From assembly GCF_900067135.1 (NCBI RefSeq), contig NZ_FJUR01000001.1:933501-997500 (forward strand): DNA of 64,000 nucleotides, written 5' to 3'. A model generated the notes under the pieces. That model saw only the letters and a program-made list of their open reading frames with translations. It did not search any database and had not been told where the DNA came from. Origin of the DNA: Rhizobium sp. 9140. GTDB taxonomy: Bacteria; Pseudomonadota; Alphaproteobacteria; Rhizobiales; Rhizobiaceae. A program made the translations under genes and the position numbers. Position 1 is the stretch's first letter. Each line of letters begins with the position of its first letter. This document shows, piece by piece, positions 27,101-36,161 of this stretch.

Positions 27101-28096
27101 TCAGCCGTTGGAAGCCGTTCCGAGCTCGGCTTCGAACTTCGCCTTCTGCTCGGTCAGCGGCTTGACCTTTTTGGCCTTGGCGTCAGCCGACAGCGAGGCA
27201 TCGGCTTCGATCTTGGCAATCGACTTCGACAGTTCCATCACGCGGATCGGCAGGAGCTGCTTGTCGGTCGAGGCCTTGAACGGCGCCCATTTCAGGCCGG
27301 CAAGAACGTCCTTCTCATGGGCGACATCGCCCGTGGAGTTGGCGGTGCCGTAGGCGAGGAAGAAGTCGCGCAGCTTGGTCTTGGCCTCTTCCGGCAGGTC
27401 CTTGCGCCAGACGATCGGGTCGGACGGGATCAGCGGCGAGCGCCAGATCTCGCGGATATTGGCAAAGGCATCCGGCTTGTTCTGCTGGATCAGCGCCATG
27501 TTCTCGGTATTGTTGGCCGCCGCATCGACCTGTTTCATGGCGACGGCCATGGCATTGGTCTCGTGGTTGGCGTTGGTCACCGTCTTGAAGCATTCCTTCG
27601 GGTCGATGCCGCGGGCGCCGAACACGAATGTCATGGGGACGAGGTAGCCGGAGGTGGAGTTCGGATCGCCAAGGCCGAAGCTCTTGGACTTGTCGCAGGC
27701 GAGCAGTTCGTCGATCGTCTGGATCGGGCTGTCCTTGGGAACGATGACGACCGACCAGTAGCCCGGATCGCCGTTCTTGGCGACGCTCTGCACGAACACC
27801 TCGCCATCGGCACGGTCGACCGCTTCCATGGCCGACTTGTTACCGTACCAGGCAACCTGCACTTTGTTGAAGCGCATGCCTTCGATGATGCCGGCATAGT
27901 CCGACGCGAAGAAGGGCTTCACGTCGAGACCGGTCTTGGTCTTGAGGTCGGCCAGAAGCGGCTCCCAGGCCGTCTTCAGGTTCTGCTGGGACTCGGTCGA
28001 GATGATGCCGAAGTTGATGGTCTCGGCGGCAAGCGCCTGCTGGCTGAGGGAAGCGGCGAGCGAAAGCGCCGCAATGCTCTTGAAGATCGCGTTCAT
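27101..28096 (-). CDS. phnD: Phosphonate-binding periplasmic protein PhnD
   Basis: A 331-residue binding protein with a signal peptide (about residues 1-23, cleavage after ALAAE). Typical PhnD segments are INFGIISTESQQNL, the FASDYAGIIEGMRFNKVQVAWYG block (quoted in part), and WRSPLIPSDPIVWRKDLP. It delivers phosphonates or phosphate esters to PhnCE. GGAG precedes the ATG. Confidence 0.94.
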   Translation of the reverse strand: MNAIFKSIAALSLAASLSQQALAAETINFGIISTESQQNLKTAWEPLLADLKTKTGLDVKPFFASDYAGIIEGMRFNKVQVAWYGNKSAMEAVDRADGEVFVQSVAKNGDPGYWSVVIVPKDSPIQTIDELLACDKSKSFGLGDPNSTSGYLVPMTFVFGARGIDPKECFKTVTNANHETNAMAVAMKQVDAAANNTENMALIQQNKPDAFANIREIWRSPLIPSDPIVWRKDLPEEAKTKLRDFFLAYGTANSTGDVAHEKDVLAGLKWAPFKASTDKQLLPIRVMELSKSIAKIEADASLSADAKAKKVKPLTEQKAKFEAELGTASNG

Positions 28097-28126
28097 GGTG
28101 GTCTCCGGTTGGCAGTTATCGTGCGA

Positions 28127-28993
28127 TCAGACGGTGGCGAGCGCCGCCTGACGTGTGTGAAGCTCGACGCCGGATGGCGCCATGGGGTCGGCCGGGCTGC
28201 TCGGGGCAGCATCCGGCAGGACGAGTTCTTCCGATGCCGCTCCGTAGAGCTCGGCAAGGAAATCGTTGGAAAGGGCGGTGGACGGGCCGTCATAGACGAT
28301 GGCGCCGTCGCGCATGGCGATCGTGCGGCGACAATAGCGCCGCGCATATTCGACCTGATGAAGCGATACGAGCACGGTAATCCCGTCCTCGCGGGAGATG
28401 GCGGCCAGCACATCCATCACCCGGCGGGCGGCCGACGGATCGAGCGCCGAGATCGGCTCGTCGGCAATCAGGATGCGCGCTTCCTGCACGAGGGTACGGG
28501 CAATCGCCGCGCGCTGCTGCTGGCCGCCCGAAAGCGTCGAGGCGCGCTGGGCGGCAACCTGCGGAATGCCGACGCGGGCGAGCGCTGCCTGCGCCTTGTC
28601 CTTCTCGTGTCGGTTAAACAGGCCGAGCGTGCCCCGCCAGCGCGGTATGCGGCCGAGATGGCCGATCAGCACGTTGGTCAGCACGGAAAGCCGCCCGACG
28701 AGATTGAACTGCTGGAAGATCACGGCAACGCGGCCGCGCGCCGCTTCCCGGTTCATCCGCCCGCCGGCCTGCGACACCGCGCCGAGGATCTCCACACGCC
28801 CGCCATCGCCATCGCCGATCTCCAGGCCGGCGATGTGGCGGATGAGCGTGCTCTTCCCGGAACCGGAAGCGCCGATCAGCGCCACCATCTCGCCCTGCTC
28901 CAGCATGAGGCTGACGCCGTTGAGCGCTCGCGTTTCGCCATAGCGTTTCGACAGATTGCTCACGGAAAGCGCGATAGGGGTAATTTCGGTCAT
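28127..28993 (-). CDS. phnC: Phosphonate ABC transporter ATPase PhnC
   Basis: A 288-residue ATPase: Walker [10 protein letters not shown] (about 38-46), Q-loop FQQFN, signature [13 protein letters not shown] (about 157), Walker B ILIADEP. The C-terminal 35 residues are a proline- and alanine-rich tail not needed for the fold. The start at 28993 is chosen over 29107 because homology begins at [15 protein letters not shown] Pho-box-like site is about 85 bp upstream. First of phnCDE-M. Confidence 0.93.
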   Translation of the reverse strand: MTEITPIALSVSNLSKRYGETRALNGVSLMLEQGEMVALIGASGSGKSTLIRHIAGLEIGDGDGGRVEILGAVSQAGGRMNREAARGRVAVIFQQFNLVGRLSVLTNVLIGHLGRIPRWRGTLGLFNRHEKDKAQAALARVGIPQVAAQRASTLSGGQQQRAAIARTLVQEARILIADEPISALDPSAARRVMDVLAAISREDGITVLVSLHQVEYARRYCRRTIAMRDGAIVYDGPSTALSNDFLAELYGAASEELVLPDAAPSSPADPMAPSGVELHTRQAALATV

Positions 28994-29077
28994 GGTTTGA
29001 TCCCGGGCAGCAGCTCGAAAGCCGACGTCATGCCGGCTGCACGTCCGAGGACTGTGAGCGGCAAGCGATGATGGTTG

Positions 29078-29096
29078 CGTGACATTTGCATGAAAC
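29078..29096 (-). promoter_or_regulatory. Pho-box-like site upstream of phnC
   Basis: On the minus strand GTTTCAT, 4 bp, ATGTCAC forms two 7-bp half-sites 11 bp apart, matching 10 of 14 bases of the PhoB consensus CTGTCAT-N4-CTGTCAT. It suggests phosphate-starvation control of phnCDE. Confidence 0.5.
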
Positions 29097-29116
29097 TTTT
29101 GCGTCAACCGCTTACA

Positions 29117-29734
29117 TTAGGCGCCGTAGCGTTCGACGAACGCCTCGCCTGTCAGCGTGCGAAAATCCTCGAGCGCCGCGAACAATCTGTCGTGCGGCCA
29201 GTTCCACCAGGCGAGCCGCTCCATGGCCTCCGCCGTCGCGCGCGGGAAGCGCTCGCGGATCAGCCGTGCCGGCACGCCGCCGACGACCGTGTAGGGCGCC
29301 ACATCGTGCGACACCACGGCACCGGCGCCGATCACAGCGCCATTGCCGACCGTCACGCCCGGCAGAACCGTCGCGCCGTGACCGATCCAGACATCGTGCC
29401 CGATGGTGACGCGGCGGGCGCGCCGCGCTGCAAAGAAGTCCGCCTCGTCCGCAGCTCCGTCGAAATAGTCGCCGGCCCTGTAGGTGAAATGATGCAGCGT
29501 GGCGCGCTCCATCGGGTGGTTCGTGGCGTTCAGCCGCACCATGGAGGCGATGTTGACGAACTTGCCGACGGTCGCGCACCAGAGCGCGCAATCCTCCATG
29601 ACATAGGAGTAGTCGCCGAGGTCCACCTCGCCGAGGCGCGATCTCTGGGCGATCTCGACATAGCGGCCAAGCCGGCAGTCGGTGACATCGGCCGTCTCGT
29701 GGATTGTGGGGCGATGTTCGGAAAGCTTGGCCAT
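29117..29734 (-). CDS. Phosphonate-locus hexapeptide acetyltransferase
   Basis: A 205-residue left-handed beta-helix acetyltransferase (LbH/xenobiotic acetyltransferase type). It has isoleucine-patch hexapeptides around VTIGHDVWIGHGATVLPGV and VIGAGAVVSHDVAPYTVVGG. This family (TIGR03308 type) is regularly found within phn loci of Rhizobiales and may acetylate aminophosphonates or intermediates; the substrate is not proven. Its ATG overlaps the phnL stop by one base (TGATG), so it is part of phnGHIJKL. Confidence 0.85.
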   Translation of the reverse strand: MAKLSEHRPTIHETADVTDCRLGRYVEIAQRSRLGEVDLGDYSYVMEDCALWCATVGKFVNIASMVRLNATNHPMERATLHHFTYRAGDYFDGAADEADFFAARRARRVTIGHDVWIGHGATVLPGVTVGNGAVIGAGAVVSHDVAPYTVVGGVPARLIRERFPRATAEAMERLAWWNWPHDRLFAALEDFRTLTGEAFVERYGA

Positions 29735-30498
29735 CACGCAGCCTTTCGGGCGGAAAATGCGGAAACGTCGATGGTGCGGGTCGCCACGGCTTCGCGCACC
29801 GGCTGGTCGTGGAAGATGCCGAGAATGGCCGTGCCGCGTGCGAGCTTCTCGCCGATCATCGCGGTCACCACGTCTCGGTTCTCCGCGTCGAGCGAGGCGG
29901 TGGGCTCATCGAGGAGGAGGACGGGATGATCGGTGATGAAGCCGCGGGCGATGTTGACGCGCTGCTTTTCGCCGCCGGAAAAGGTGGCTGGGGGAAGCCC
30001 GTGCAGCGTTTCCGGCAGGTTGAGCCGGGAGAGCATGTCACGGGCGCGCGCGGTCGCCTCCACCCGATCGACGCCGCGTGAAACCAGCGGCTCGGCCACG
30101 ATCTCGACCGCGGAGACGCGCGGTACGGCGCGCAGGAACTGGCTGACATAGCCGATGCCGTTGTGCCGGATGGCCAGAACGAGACGCGGATCGCCGCCGC
30201 CGAGATCGCGAACCGCGCCGCTTTCAGGGTCCCGCACCAGAACGGAGCCCTGATCGATGGCGTAGTTGCCATAGACCATGCGCAGGATGGACGATTTGCC
30301 GACGCCCGAGGGGCCGCCGAGAACGACGCATTCGCCGGGAAAGAGATCGAAGCGGACATTGGCGACCACCGGCAGCATGACGCCGTCGCGCAGGTGCATG
30401 ACGAAGGATTTGGCGACATCCCGCACGCTGAGCAGCGCGCCTTCCGGCATGGCAGGATAAATGGCAGGATGAGTCGGCGTGATGGAGGAGATGGACAT
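29734..30498 (-). CDS. phnL: C-P lyase complex ATP-binding protein PhnL
   Basis: A 254-residue ABC-type ATPase: Walker A GPSGVGKSS, signature FSGGEKQRVNIARG, Walker B VLLLDEPTASLDAENR. PhnL associates with the PhnGHIJK core and is not a transporter ATPase. The start at 30498 has GGAG 7 bases upstream; an ATG at 30519 in frame is less likely. It overlaps the acetyltransferase gene. Confidence 0.94.
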   Translation of the reverse strand: MSISSITPTHPAIYPAMPEGALLSVRDVAKSFVMHLRDGVMLPVVANVRFDLFPGECVVLGGPSGVGKSSILRMVYGNYAIDQGSVLVRDPESGAVRDLGGGDPRLVLAIRHNGIGYVSQFLRAVPRVSAVEIVAEPLVSRGVDRVEATARARDMLSRLNLPETLHGLPPATFSGGEKQRVNIARGFITDHPVLLLDEPTASLDAENRDVVTAMIGEKLARGTAILGIFHDQPVREAVATRTIDVSAFSARKAA

Positions 30499-30525
30499 CG
30501 GCGGGCTCCGGTTCGGCATTCGGGC

Positions 30526-31299
30526 TCAGGATTCAGGAATGGAGGCGACGAGAAGCTGGGTGTAGGCATGGCGCGGATCGTCCAGCACCCGGTCCGTCAG
30601 CCCGGCTTCGACGATGTGCCCGCCCTTCATGACGATCATGCGCTGCGACAGAAGTCGCGCCACGGCGAGGTCGTGGGTGACGATGACGACGGCGAGCGAC
30701 AGGTCGGTGACCAGTCCGCGCAAAAGATCGAGCACGCGGGCCTGCACGGAAACGTCGAGGCCCCCGGTCGGCTCGTCCATGAAGATCAGCCGTGGATGGG
30801 TAACGAGATTGCGGGCGATCTGCAGGCGCTGACGCATGCCGCCGGAAAAGGCGATCGGCTGGTCGTCGATCCGCTCGGCGGCGATCTCCACGCGCGACAG
30901 CCAGTCGCCAGCCGTGCGCCGGATAGTCCCGTAATGACGCTCGCCGACGGCCATCAGCCGCTCGCCGACATTGGCGCCAGCCGAAACGCGCATCCGCAGC
31001 CCGTCGGCCGGGTTCTGGTGCACGAAGCCCCAGTCGGTGCGCATCAGGAAGCGACGCTCCGCTTCCGAGAGATCGGCAAGGTCGGGGAAGCGCTCGTCGC
31101 GCATCCGGTAGCGGATCTCGCCGGCCGAGCGCTCCAGCCGGCCGGAGATGCAGTTGAGCAGCGTCGTCTTGCCGGAGCCGGACTCGCCGACGATGGCGAC
31201 GACCTCGCCCGGCCAGACGTCGAAGGAGACGTCGGTGCAGCCGATGAAGGCGCCGTAGCGCTTTTCGAGCCCGCGGACGGAGAGGATGGGATCGGTCAT
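30526..31299 (-). CDS. phnK: C-P lyase complex ATP-binding protein PhnK
   Basis: A 257-residue ABC-type ATPase: Walker A GESGSGKTTLLNCISGRL, the PhnK-specific FVHQNPADGLRM at the Q-loop, signature FSGGMRQRLQIARN, Walker B LIFMDEPTGGLDV. PhnK docks on PhnJ in the C-P lyase core complex. The start overlaps the phnJ stop by 4 bp; the upstream extension to 31386 overlaps phnJ and is rejected. Confidence 0.95.
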   Translation of the reverse strand: MTDPILSVRGLEKRYGAFIGCTDVSFDVWPGEVVAIVGESGSGKTTLLNCISGRLERSAGEIRYRMRDERFPDLADLSEAERRFLMRTDWGFVHQNPADGLRMRVSAGANVGERLMAVGERHYGTIRRTAGDWLSRVEIAAERIDDQPIAFSGGMRQRLQIARNLVTHPRLIFMDEPTGGLDVSVQARVLDLLRGLVTDLSLAVVIVTHDLAVARLLSQRMIVMKGGHIVEAGLTDRVLDDPRHAYTQLLVASIPES

Positions 31300-32195
31300 C
31301 GCGTGGTCTCCTGCTCGATTGACGCATGTTCCCCGAGCTGCGGCAGGCCGGCCCCCGTGTGGCCGTCCGCTTGCCGCGTCTCGCAATGGTCGGTGTCGGA
31401 GCAGACGAACATCCGCCCGCCCCGGTCGTCGGTCACCACCTCGTCCATGTAGACGCCGGTCGCGTTGCAGAGCGCACAGGGGCGGCTGAAGGTCTGGACG
31501 GTGAAGGGGTGATCCTCGAAATCGAGGCTCGTCACCTGGGTGAAAGGCGGCAGCGCATAGATGCGCTTCTCGCGTCCCGCGCCGAAGAGCTGCAAGGCGG
31601 GCGAGCGATCGAGCTTCGGATTGTCGAATTTCGGAATGGGCGAGGGGTCCATGACATAGCGACCCTCGACCTTCACCGGATAGGCATAGGTTGTGGCGAT
31701 ATGGCCGTGCTGGGCGATGTCCTCGTAGAGCTTCACATGCACGAGGCCGTATTCCTCCAGCCCGTGCATGACCCGCGTCTCGGTCTCGCGGGGCTCGAGA
31801 AAACGCAGAGGCTCGGGGATCGGCACCTGGAAGACGATGGTCTGGTGCGCCTTCAGCGTCTCTTCCGGAATGCGGTGGCGGGTCTGGATGATCGTCGCCT
31901 CCGCTGTTTTGGTCGTCGTCGCGACATTGGCGGTCTTTGCGAAGAAGGCGCGGATGGAGACGGCGTTGGTCGTGTCGTCGGCGCCCTGGTCGATCACCTT
32001 GAGAATGTCGTCCGGCCCGAGAATGGCGGCCGTCACCTGTACGCCGCCGGTGCCCCAGCCGTATGGCATCGGCATCTCGCGGGAGGCGAAGGGCACCTGA
32101 TAGCCCGGAATGGCGATGCCCTTGAGGATCGCGCGGCGGATCATGCGCTTGGTCTGTTCGTCCAGATAGGCGAAGTTATAGGCGGGCAAGGTCAT
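31296..32195 (-). CDS. phnJ: Carbon-phosphorus lyase catalytic subunit PhnJ
   Basis: A 299-residue radical-SAM enzyme that cleaves the C-P bond of ribose-1-phosphonate-5-phosphate. The unusual cluster motif is C240-x2-C243-x21-C265, and C271 follows after five residues. These match C241, C244, C266 and C272 of the E. coli enzyme, where C272 is the thiyl-radical residue. All key cysteines are intact, so the enzyme should be active. Starts and stops overlap phnI and phnK by 4 bp each. Confidence 0.97.
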   Translation of the reverse strand: MTLPAYNFAYLDEQTKRMIRRAILKGIAIPGYQVPFASREMPMPYGWGTGGVQVTAAILGPDDILKVIDQGADDTTNAVSIRAFFAKTANVATTTKTAEATIIQTRHRIPEETLKAHQTIVFQVPIPEPLRFLEPRETETRVMHGLEEYGLVHVKLYEDIAQHGHIATTYAYPVKVEGRYVMDPSPIPKFDNPKLDRSPALQLFGAGREKRIYALPPFTQVTSLDFEDHPFTVQTFSRPCALCNATGVYMDEVVTDDRGGRMFVCSDTDHCETRQADGHTGAGLPQLGEHASIEQETTR

Positions 32196-33295
32196 TCCGC
32201 GGCCTCCTGTCGGTCCGTCCCGGCGGTCTTTTCCGCCGCATGTTCCTGCCGCAGCATGCGCAGCAGGTCGAGTTCGGCCTGGAAATCCACATAATGCGGC
32301 AGTTTCAGATGCTCGACGAAGCCGGTGGCCTCGACATTGTCGCAGTGCGAGAGGACGAACTCCTCGTCCTGCGCCGGTGCCGCCCTGTTTTCATCAAACT
32401 CGTCCGCACGCAGCGCGCGATCGACAAGGCTCATCGACATGGCCTTGCGTTCCGACTGGCCGAAGACGAGGCCATAGCCGCGCGTAAAGCGCGGACCGTC
32501 CTCGCCGCCGCCCTTGAACTGCGACACCATCTGGCACTCGGTGACCCGGATCGCGCCGATATTGATGGCAAAGCCGAGTTCCGGCAGGTCGATTTCCAGA
32601 TCGACGAGGCCAATGCGCACTTCACCGACGAAGGGGTGCGTGCGGCCGTAGCCGCGTTGGGTCGAATAGCCGAGCGACAGAAGGAAACCTTCGTCACCGC
32701 GCGCAAGTGCCTGAAGCCGGAGGTCGCGGCCGGCGGGAAAGCCGGTCGGGTCGCGGGTGAGGTCGCCGGGCTCGGCATCGGAGGCGATATCCGGCTCGAT
32801 CAGGCCTTCGGCGTTGAGGATATCCGTCACGCGCGGGTAGGCGGCATCCTCCGTCACGTCACGCCGCGCGCCGGGCGCGACGGGATGGTCGCCGGCCATA
32901 TCGGGATCGATCAGGCGGTGGGTATAATCGAAGGTCGGCCCCAGCAGCTGTCCGCCGGGAATATCCTTGTAAGTGGCCGAGACGCGCCGCTCGATCCGCA
33001 TGGCCGCCGTCTCCACCGGCCGGGTTGCGCCGAAACGCGGCAGCGTCGTGCGATAGGCGCGGATGAGGAAGATCGCCTCGATCATGTCGCCGCGCGACTG
33101 TCGCACGGCCATGGCTGCAAGCTCGGGATCGTAGAGCGATCCCTCGGCCATGACACGGTCCACAGCCAGCGAAAGCTGGCCCGCGATCTGTTCGAGCGAG
33201 AGAGCAGGAACGGAGCGATCTCCCCGACGACGGTCGGCCAGAAGTTTGTGCGCCTTCTCGATGGCGGCTTCACCGCCTTTGACGGCTACATACAT
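32192..33295 (-). CDS. phnI: C-P lyase complex subunit PhnI
   Basis: A 367-residue subunit that, with PhnG, H and L, attaches the phosphonate to C1 of ribose from ATP, displacing adenine. Family segments: MYVAVKGGEAAIEKAH at the N-terminus, QSRGDMIEAIFLIRAYRTT, SLGYSTQRGYGRTHPFVGE, and SHCDNVEATGFVEHLKLPHY. It ends in a 4-bp overlap with phnJ. Confidence 0.96.
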   Translation of the reverse strand: MYVAVKGGEAAIEKAHKLLADRRRGDRSVPALSLEQIAGQLSLAVDRVMAEGSLYDPELAAMAVRQSRGDMIEAIFLIRAYRTTLPRFGATRPVETAAMRIERRVSATYKDIPGGQLLGPTFDYTHRLIDPDMAGDHPVAPGARRDVTEDAAYPRVTDILNAEGLIEPDIASDAEPGDLTRDPTGFPAGRDLRLQALARGDEGFLLSLGYSTQRGYGRTHPFVGEVRIGLVDLEIDLPELGFAINIGAIRVTECQMVSQFKGGGEDGPRFTRGYGLVFGQSERKAMSMSLVDRALRADEFDENRAAPAQDEEFVLSHCDNVEATGFVEHLKLPHYVDFQAELDLLRMLRQEHAAEKTAGTDRQEAAE

Positions 33296-33298
33296 GGC

Positions 33299-33889
33299 TC
33301 AGGCCTCCTGAATGCGTGTGGTGCGGGGCAAAGCCAGAGCCTCGCCGCCCGAAACGAGGACGAGGTCAAAGCCGAGCGGAAAGCCGGCACGGTTGGCGGC
33401 CATCACGTCGAGAAAGCCGGCGCCCAGGCCCTGCGGCGCGATGTCGGTCGTGGTCTCGATGCCAGGTCCGCGAAGGGTGAGGCGCTGCCCGCCGCGAAGC
33501 TCCGCAACCGGCAGGAGCAGTGTGGCCGAACGATCCGGATATTCCGCCGTGCCTACGGCAAATCGGCGCCAGCCGGCACAGTCGCTGTCATCCGAAAGGA
33601 GGACGAAACGGGCCGACAACGCGTCAGCGGTTGCCGCAGCACCCGTGTGAAAGCCGGTCCAGGCCTTCACGTCCGGCATGTCCGTCTCGAAGAAAACGGG
33701 CGTGTCCGCATCGGCGAGCGCCAGCAGGATCGCGCCGGCCGCAGGGGATATCGGTGCCGGCGGCACGGCAAGGCCGGAGAGATCCGCGACGGTGCCCGGT
33801 CGCGCGAAGGCATCCATCAGGGCGCGAAAGGCGCGCTGCGATCCGAAGACGGGTTCGGCGAAGCCGCCGTCGACAAAGGCGAGGCTCAT
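33299..33889 (-). CDS. phnH: C-P lyase complex subunit PhnH
   Basis: A 196-residue PhnH: FRALMDAFARPGTV (about 20-33), the FETDMPDVKAWTGFHTGAA region, and the C-terminal ANRAGFPLGFDLVLVSG. PhnH is a PLP-transferase-fold protein without cofactor that dimerises in the core complex. The start overlaps the phnG stop by 4 bp. phnI follows after 3 bp. Confidence 0.95.
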   Translation of the reverse strand: MSLAFVDGGFAEPVFGSQRAFRALMDAFARPGTVADLSGLAVPPAPISPAAGAILLALADADTPVFFETDMPDVKAWTGFHTGAAATADALSARFVLLSDDSDCAGWRRFAVGTAEYPDRSATLLLPVAELRGGQRLTLRGPGIETTTDIAPQGLGAGFLDVMAANRAGFPLGFDLVLVSGGEALALPRTTRIQEA

Positions 33890-34347
33890 CGGTCTTCTCC
33901 CCGGACCAGCGTGAAGAAATCGACGCGCGTCGCTTCCGTTTCTTCCGCGCGCTGCTTGCGCGCCTCGGCATCGAGCGCCAGCGCCGGCGTGACGACATCC
34001 GTTTCGATCACGGCCTGCCATGCGTCGAGCTGCCCGAGCGCATCCAGATGTGCGACCATGCGGGCCTTTTCGATGTCGCGGCCGAGAATGATCGAATGGC
34101 CGACCTCGCCGCTGTCGAGCTTTACGGTCGCTCGCGTCACGCTCGTCTCGCCAAGGTTGAACGGAGCGCCGCCGCCGCCGATCCGCCCGCGCACCATCAC
34201 GGCGCCGATCTCGGGGCCGCGCACTGGAATGGCCTGCGGTGCCGCTTTGGCAATCGCGCCGTAGCGTTCGCCGAGAAGATCGGCCGGCATGGACGCCATG
34301 GCGTCGAGGGCGCGCTTGCGGCCCGATATCTGATGTTCTCTGGTCAT
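33886..34347 (-). CDS. phnG: C-P lyase complex subunit PhnG
   Basis: A 153-residue PhnG with family segments RALDAMASMPADLL, VMVRGRIGGGGAPFNLGE and TVKLDSGEVGHSIILGRD. First gene of phnGHIJKL, reading away from phnF across a 113-bp control region that contains a perfect palindrome and a Pho-box-like site. Confidence 0.95.
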   Translation of the reverse strand: MTREHQISGRKRALDAMASMPADLLGERYGAIAKAAPQAIPVRGPEIGAVMVRGRIGGGGAPFNLGETSVTRATVKLDSGEVGHSIILGRDIEKARMVAHLDALGQLDAWQAVIETDVVTPALALDAEARKQRAEETEATRVDFFTLVRGEDR

Positions 34348-34359
34348 TTCGGATCCTAT

Positions 34360-34379
34360 TTGTCTATTTGTGTAGACAA
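34360..34379. promoter_or_regulatory. Palindromic operator, probably for PhnF
   Basis: TTGTCTA (34360-34366), 6 bp, TAGACAA (34373-34379) is a perfect dyad, of the kind bound by HutC-type GntR repressors. It lies 13 bp before the phnG start, between phnG and phnF. Confidence 0.7.
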
Positions 34380-34410
34380 CTAATCTTGATCCGATTTATA
34401 ACCCGGGAAT

Positions 34411-34429
34411 CGTGACGCCGCTATGACAC
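34411..34429 (-). promoter_or_regulatory. Pho-box-like site upstream of phnG
   Basis: On the minus strand GTGTCAT, 4 bp, GCGTCAC, two half-sites 11 bp apart, 10 of 14 bases matching the PhoB consensus. Together with the phnC site it suggests PhoB control of both halves of the locus. Confidence 0.5.
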
Positions 34430-34460
34430 TACGGCGCGATACGAAGAGAAGGAGCTGACA

Positions 34461-35195
34461 TTGGACGGGCAGGATGACGGTATTTCCCGCTGGCGGCGCG
34501 TTGCCGACGGTATTCGCGCATCGATCATGGACGCTGTGGTGACCGACCGCCTGCCGCCGGAAACTGAGCTCGCAGCCGACTACGGCGTCAACCGACACAC
34601 GGTGCGCCGCGCCATTGCGGTTCTCGCGGCAGAGGGGATCGTCCGGGCCGAGCGGGGGCGCGGCACCTTCGTCAATCCGGTCGAGCCGCGCATCTCCTAT
34701 CCGATCGGCACGCGGGCGCGGTTCTCCGAGAACATGATGCGCCAGTCGCTGGAGCCTTCGGGCCGGCTTGTCGGATCGCAGAAGGTATCGGCCGACATGG
34801 CCATGGCGCGGCTGCTCGGTTTAGCGCTCGGAGCCCCGCTTCACCGGCTGGATCATATGGCCGTGGTGGATGGCGTGCCTCTGTCCCGCTCCACCTCGCA
34901 TTTCCCGGCTGAACGGTTCCCCGGCATTATCGCCGCCTATGCGCAGGAAGGCTCGATCACCCAGGCGCTTGGCCGTTGTGGACTTGCCGATTATCGAAGG
35001 CGCGAGACGCGGCTGACGGCGGAACGCGTTTCGCCGGGCGATGCCGATGCGCTCTCCTGTGCCGGCGATGCCATCGTGCTGGTGACTAATGCGGTGGATG
35101 TGGATCTCGACGGCCGGCCGTTGCAGGCGATCCGCACCCGCTTCCTCGCCGACCGCATGGAGCTCGTCTTCGTCAATCCGGAAAGTGCTGCGTGA
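34461..35195 (+). CDS. phnF: Phosphonate utilisation repressor PhnF (GntR/HutC family)
   Basis: A 244-residue regulator: GntR winged helix (about residues 12-72, with DYGVNRHTVRRAIAVLAAEG) and a UTRA ligand-binding domain (about 85-240, containing LDHMAVVDGVPLSRSTSHFP). The start is TTG at 34461 behind a strong AGAAGGAG. It is divergent from phnG and convergent with the DeoR gene (9-bp gap). By family it represses phn genes and is released by phosphonate or phosphate status. Confidence 0.92.
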   Translation: MDGQDDGISRWRRVADGIRASIMDAVVTDRLPPETELAADYGVNRHTVRRAIAVLAAEGIVRAERGRGTFVNPVEPRISYPIGTRARFSENMMRQSLEPSGRLVGSQKVSADMAMARLLGLALGAPLHRLDHMAVVDGVPLSRSTSHFPAERFPGIIAAYAQEGSITQALGRCGLADYRRRETRLTAERVSPGDADALSCAGDAIVLVTNAVDVDLDGRPLQAIRTRFLADRMELVFVNPESAA

Positions 35196-35204
35196 GCGGA
35201 CGTC

Positions 35205-36050
35205 CTATCGGCCTGCCTTCGGCCGATCCACTGGCGCGACCATCAGGTTGATGCCCTTGGAGCGCATGCGCTCCAGATGCTCCGGGGCAATGTTGTCGTC
35301 CACGATGACGAGGTCGAATTCGGTCAGCGCAGCGAAGGAATAGAGCGCCCGGCGCTCGAATTTCGTGTGGTCGGCCAGAAGGATGCGCATGGCGGCGCTG
35401 TCGAACATCGCCCGCTTGGTCTCCACCATTTCCGGCGACTGGTGAAAAGCAACGTCGTCCAGAATGGCCGACATCGACATGAACACGGTATCGGCCCTGA
35501 GCTTCTCGATCTCGCGGATCGTCATGCGCCCCATGAAGGCGTTGCACCAATTGTAGAACTGCCCGCCGAGCCCGAGCAGCGTCACGTCCGGCACGGCCTT
35601 CAGGTCGTTCATCAGATTGAGCGAATTGGTGATGACCGTCAGCGGCACCTTTTCGGGCAGGTGATGCGCCATTTGCAGCACGGTGGTGCTGTCGTCGAAG
35701 AAGATCGCCTGTCCCGGCTCGATGAAGGTCATGGCCGCCTGCGCGATGGCGGCTTTCTCCCGCGCCTGACGGCTGGAGCGGTAGACGTCGCTGGATTCGA
35801 TAAGGCTCGTCGGCGCGGCCGTCACGATGCCGCGCGTCTTGCGAAAGAGGCCGCGGCTGACGAGCTCGTCGACATCCCGGTGCGCGGTCATCAGGCTGAT
35901 GCCGAAACGGTCGGTCAGGTCTTCGATCCGCATCGAGCCCTCGGCCATCACGGCCTCGGCGATCAGCTGGCGGCGCACGATCTGGCGGGCCTGGCGACTG
36001 TCGCTGGGAAGCTCGGACATGAACTGACCGACGGTTGTCCTGTTCGTCAT
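35205..36050 (-). CDS. DeoR/GlpR-family regulator of the polyol locus
   Basis: A 281-residue DeoR-type repressor. The helix-turn-helix is in MRIEDLTDRFGISLMTAHRDVDEL (about residues 40-63, quoted in part only here). The C-terminal sugar-phosphate domain holds ITNSLNLMNDL, LLGLGGQFYNW and ADHTKFERRAL. It is the last gene of the leftward import arm, 151 bp behind the binding protein. A DeoR regulator is a normal part of rhizobial erythritol loci. An ATG at 36020 is an alternative start. Confidence 0.88.
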   Translation of the reverse strand: MTNRTTVGQFMSELPSDSRQARQIVRRQLIAEAVMAEGSMRIEDLTDRFGISLMTAHRDVDELVSRGLFRKTRGIVTAAPTSLIESSDVYRSSRQAREKAAIAQAAMTFIEPGQAIFFDDSTTVLQMAHHLPEKVPLTVITNSLNLMNDLKAVPDVTLLGLGGQFYNWCNAFMGRMTIREIEKLRADTVFMSMSAILDDVAFHQSPEMVETKRAMFDSAAMRILLADHTKFERRALYSFAALTEFDLVIVDDNIAPEHLERMRSKGINLMVAPVDRPKAGR

Positions 36051-36161
36051 CCCTTAGCCCCTCTGTTCGCTCTGTATGCGTCCTAGCGCATAAAACCTCT
36101 AACGGGAAACCCGTTCGCAAGGATGCGACCGCCGGGCGTGACAAGGGGCGCGTCAGGAGAA

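Noticed and set aside
27047..29071. A 674-codon plus-strand frame across phnD and phnC
   Set aside because: Shadow of two certain genes on the other strand.
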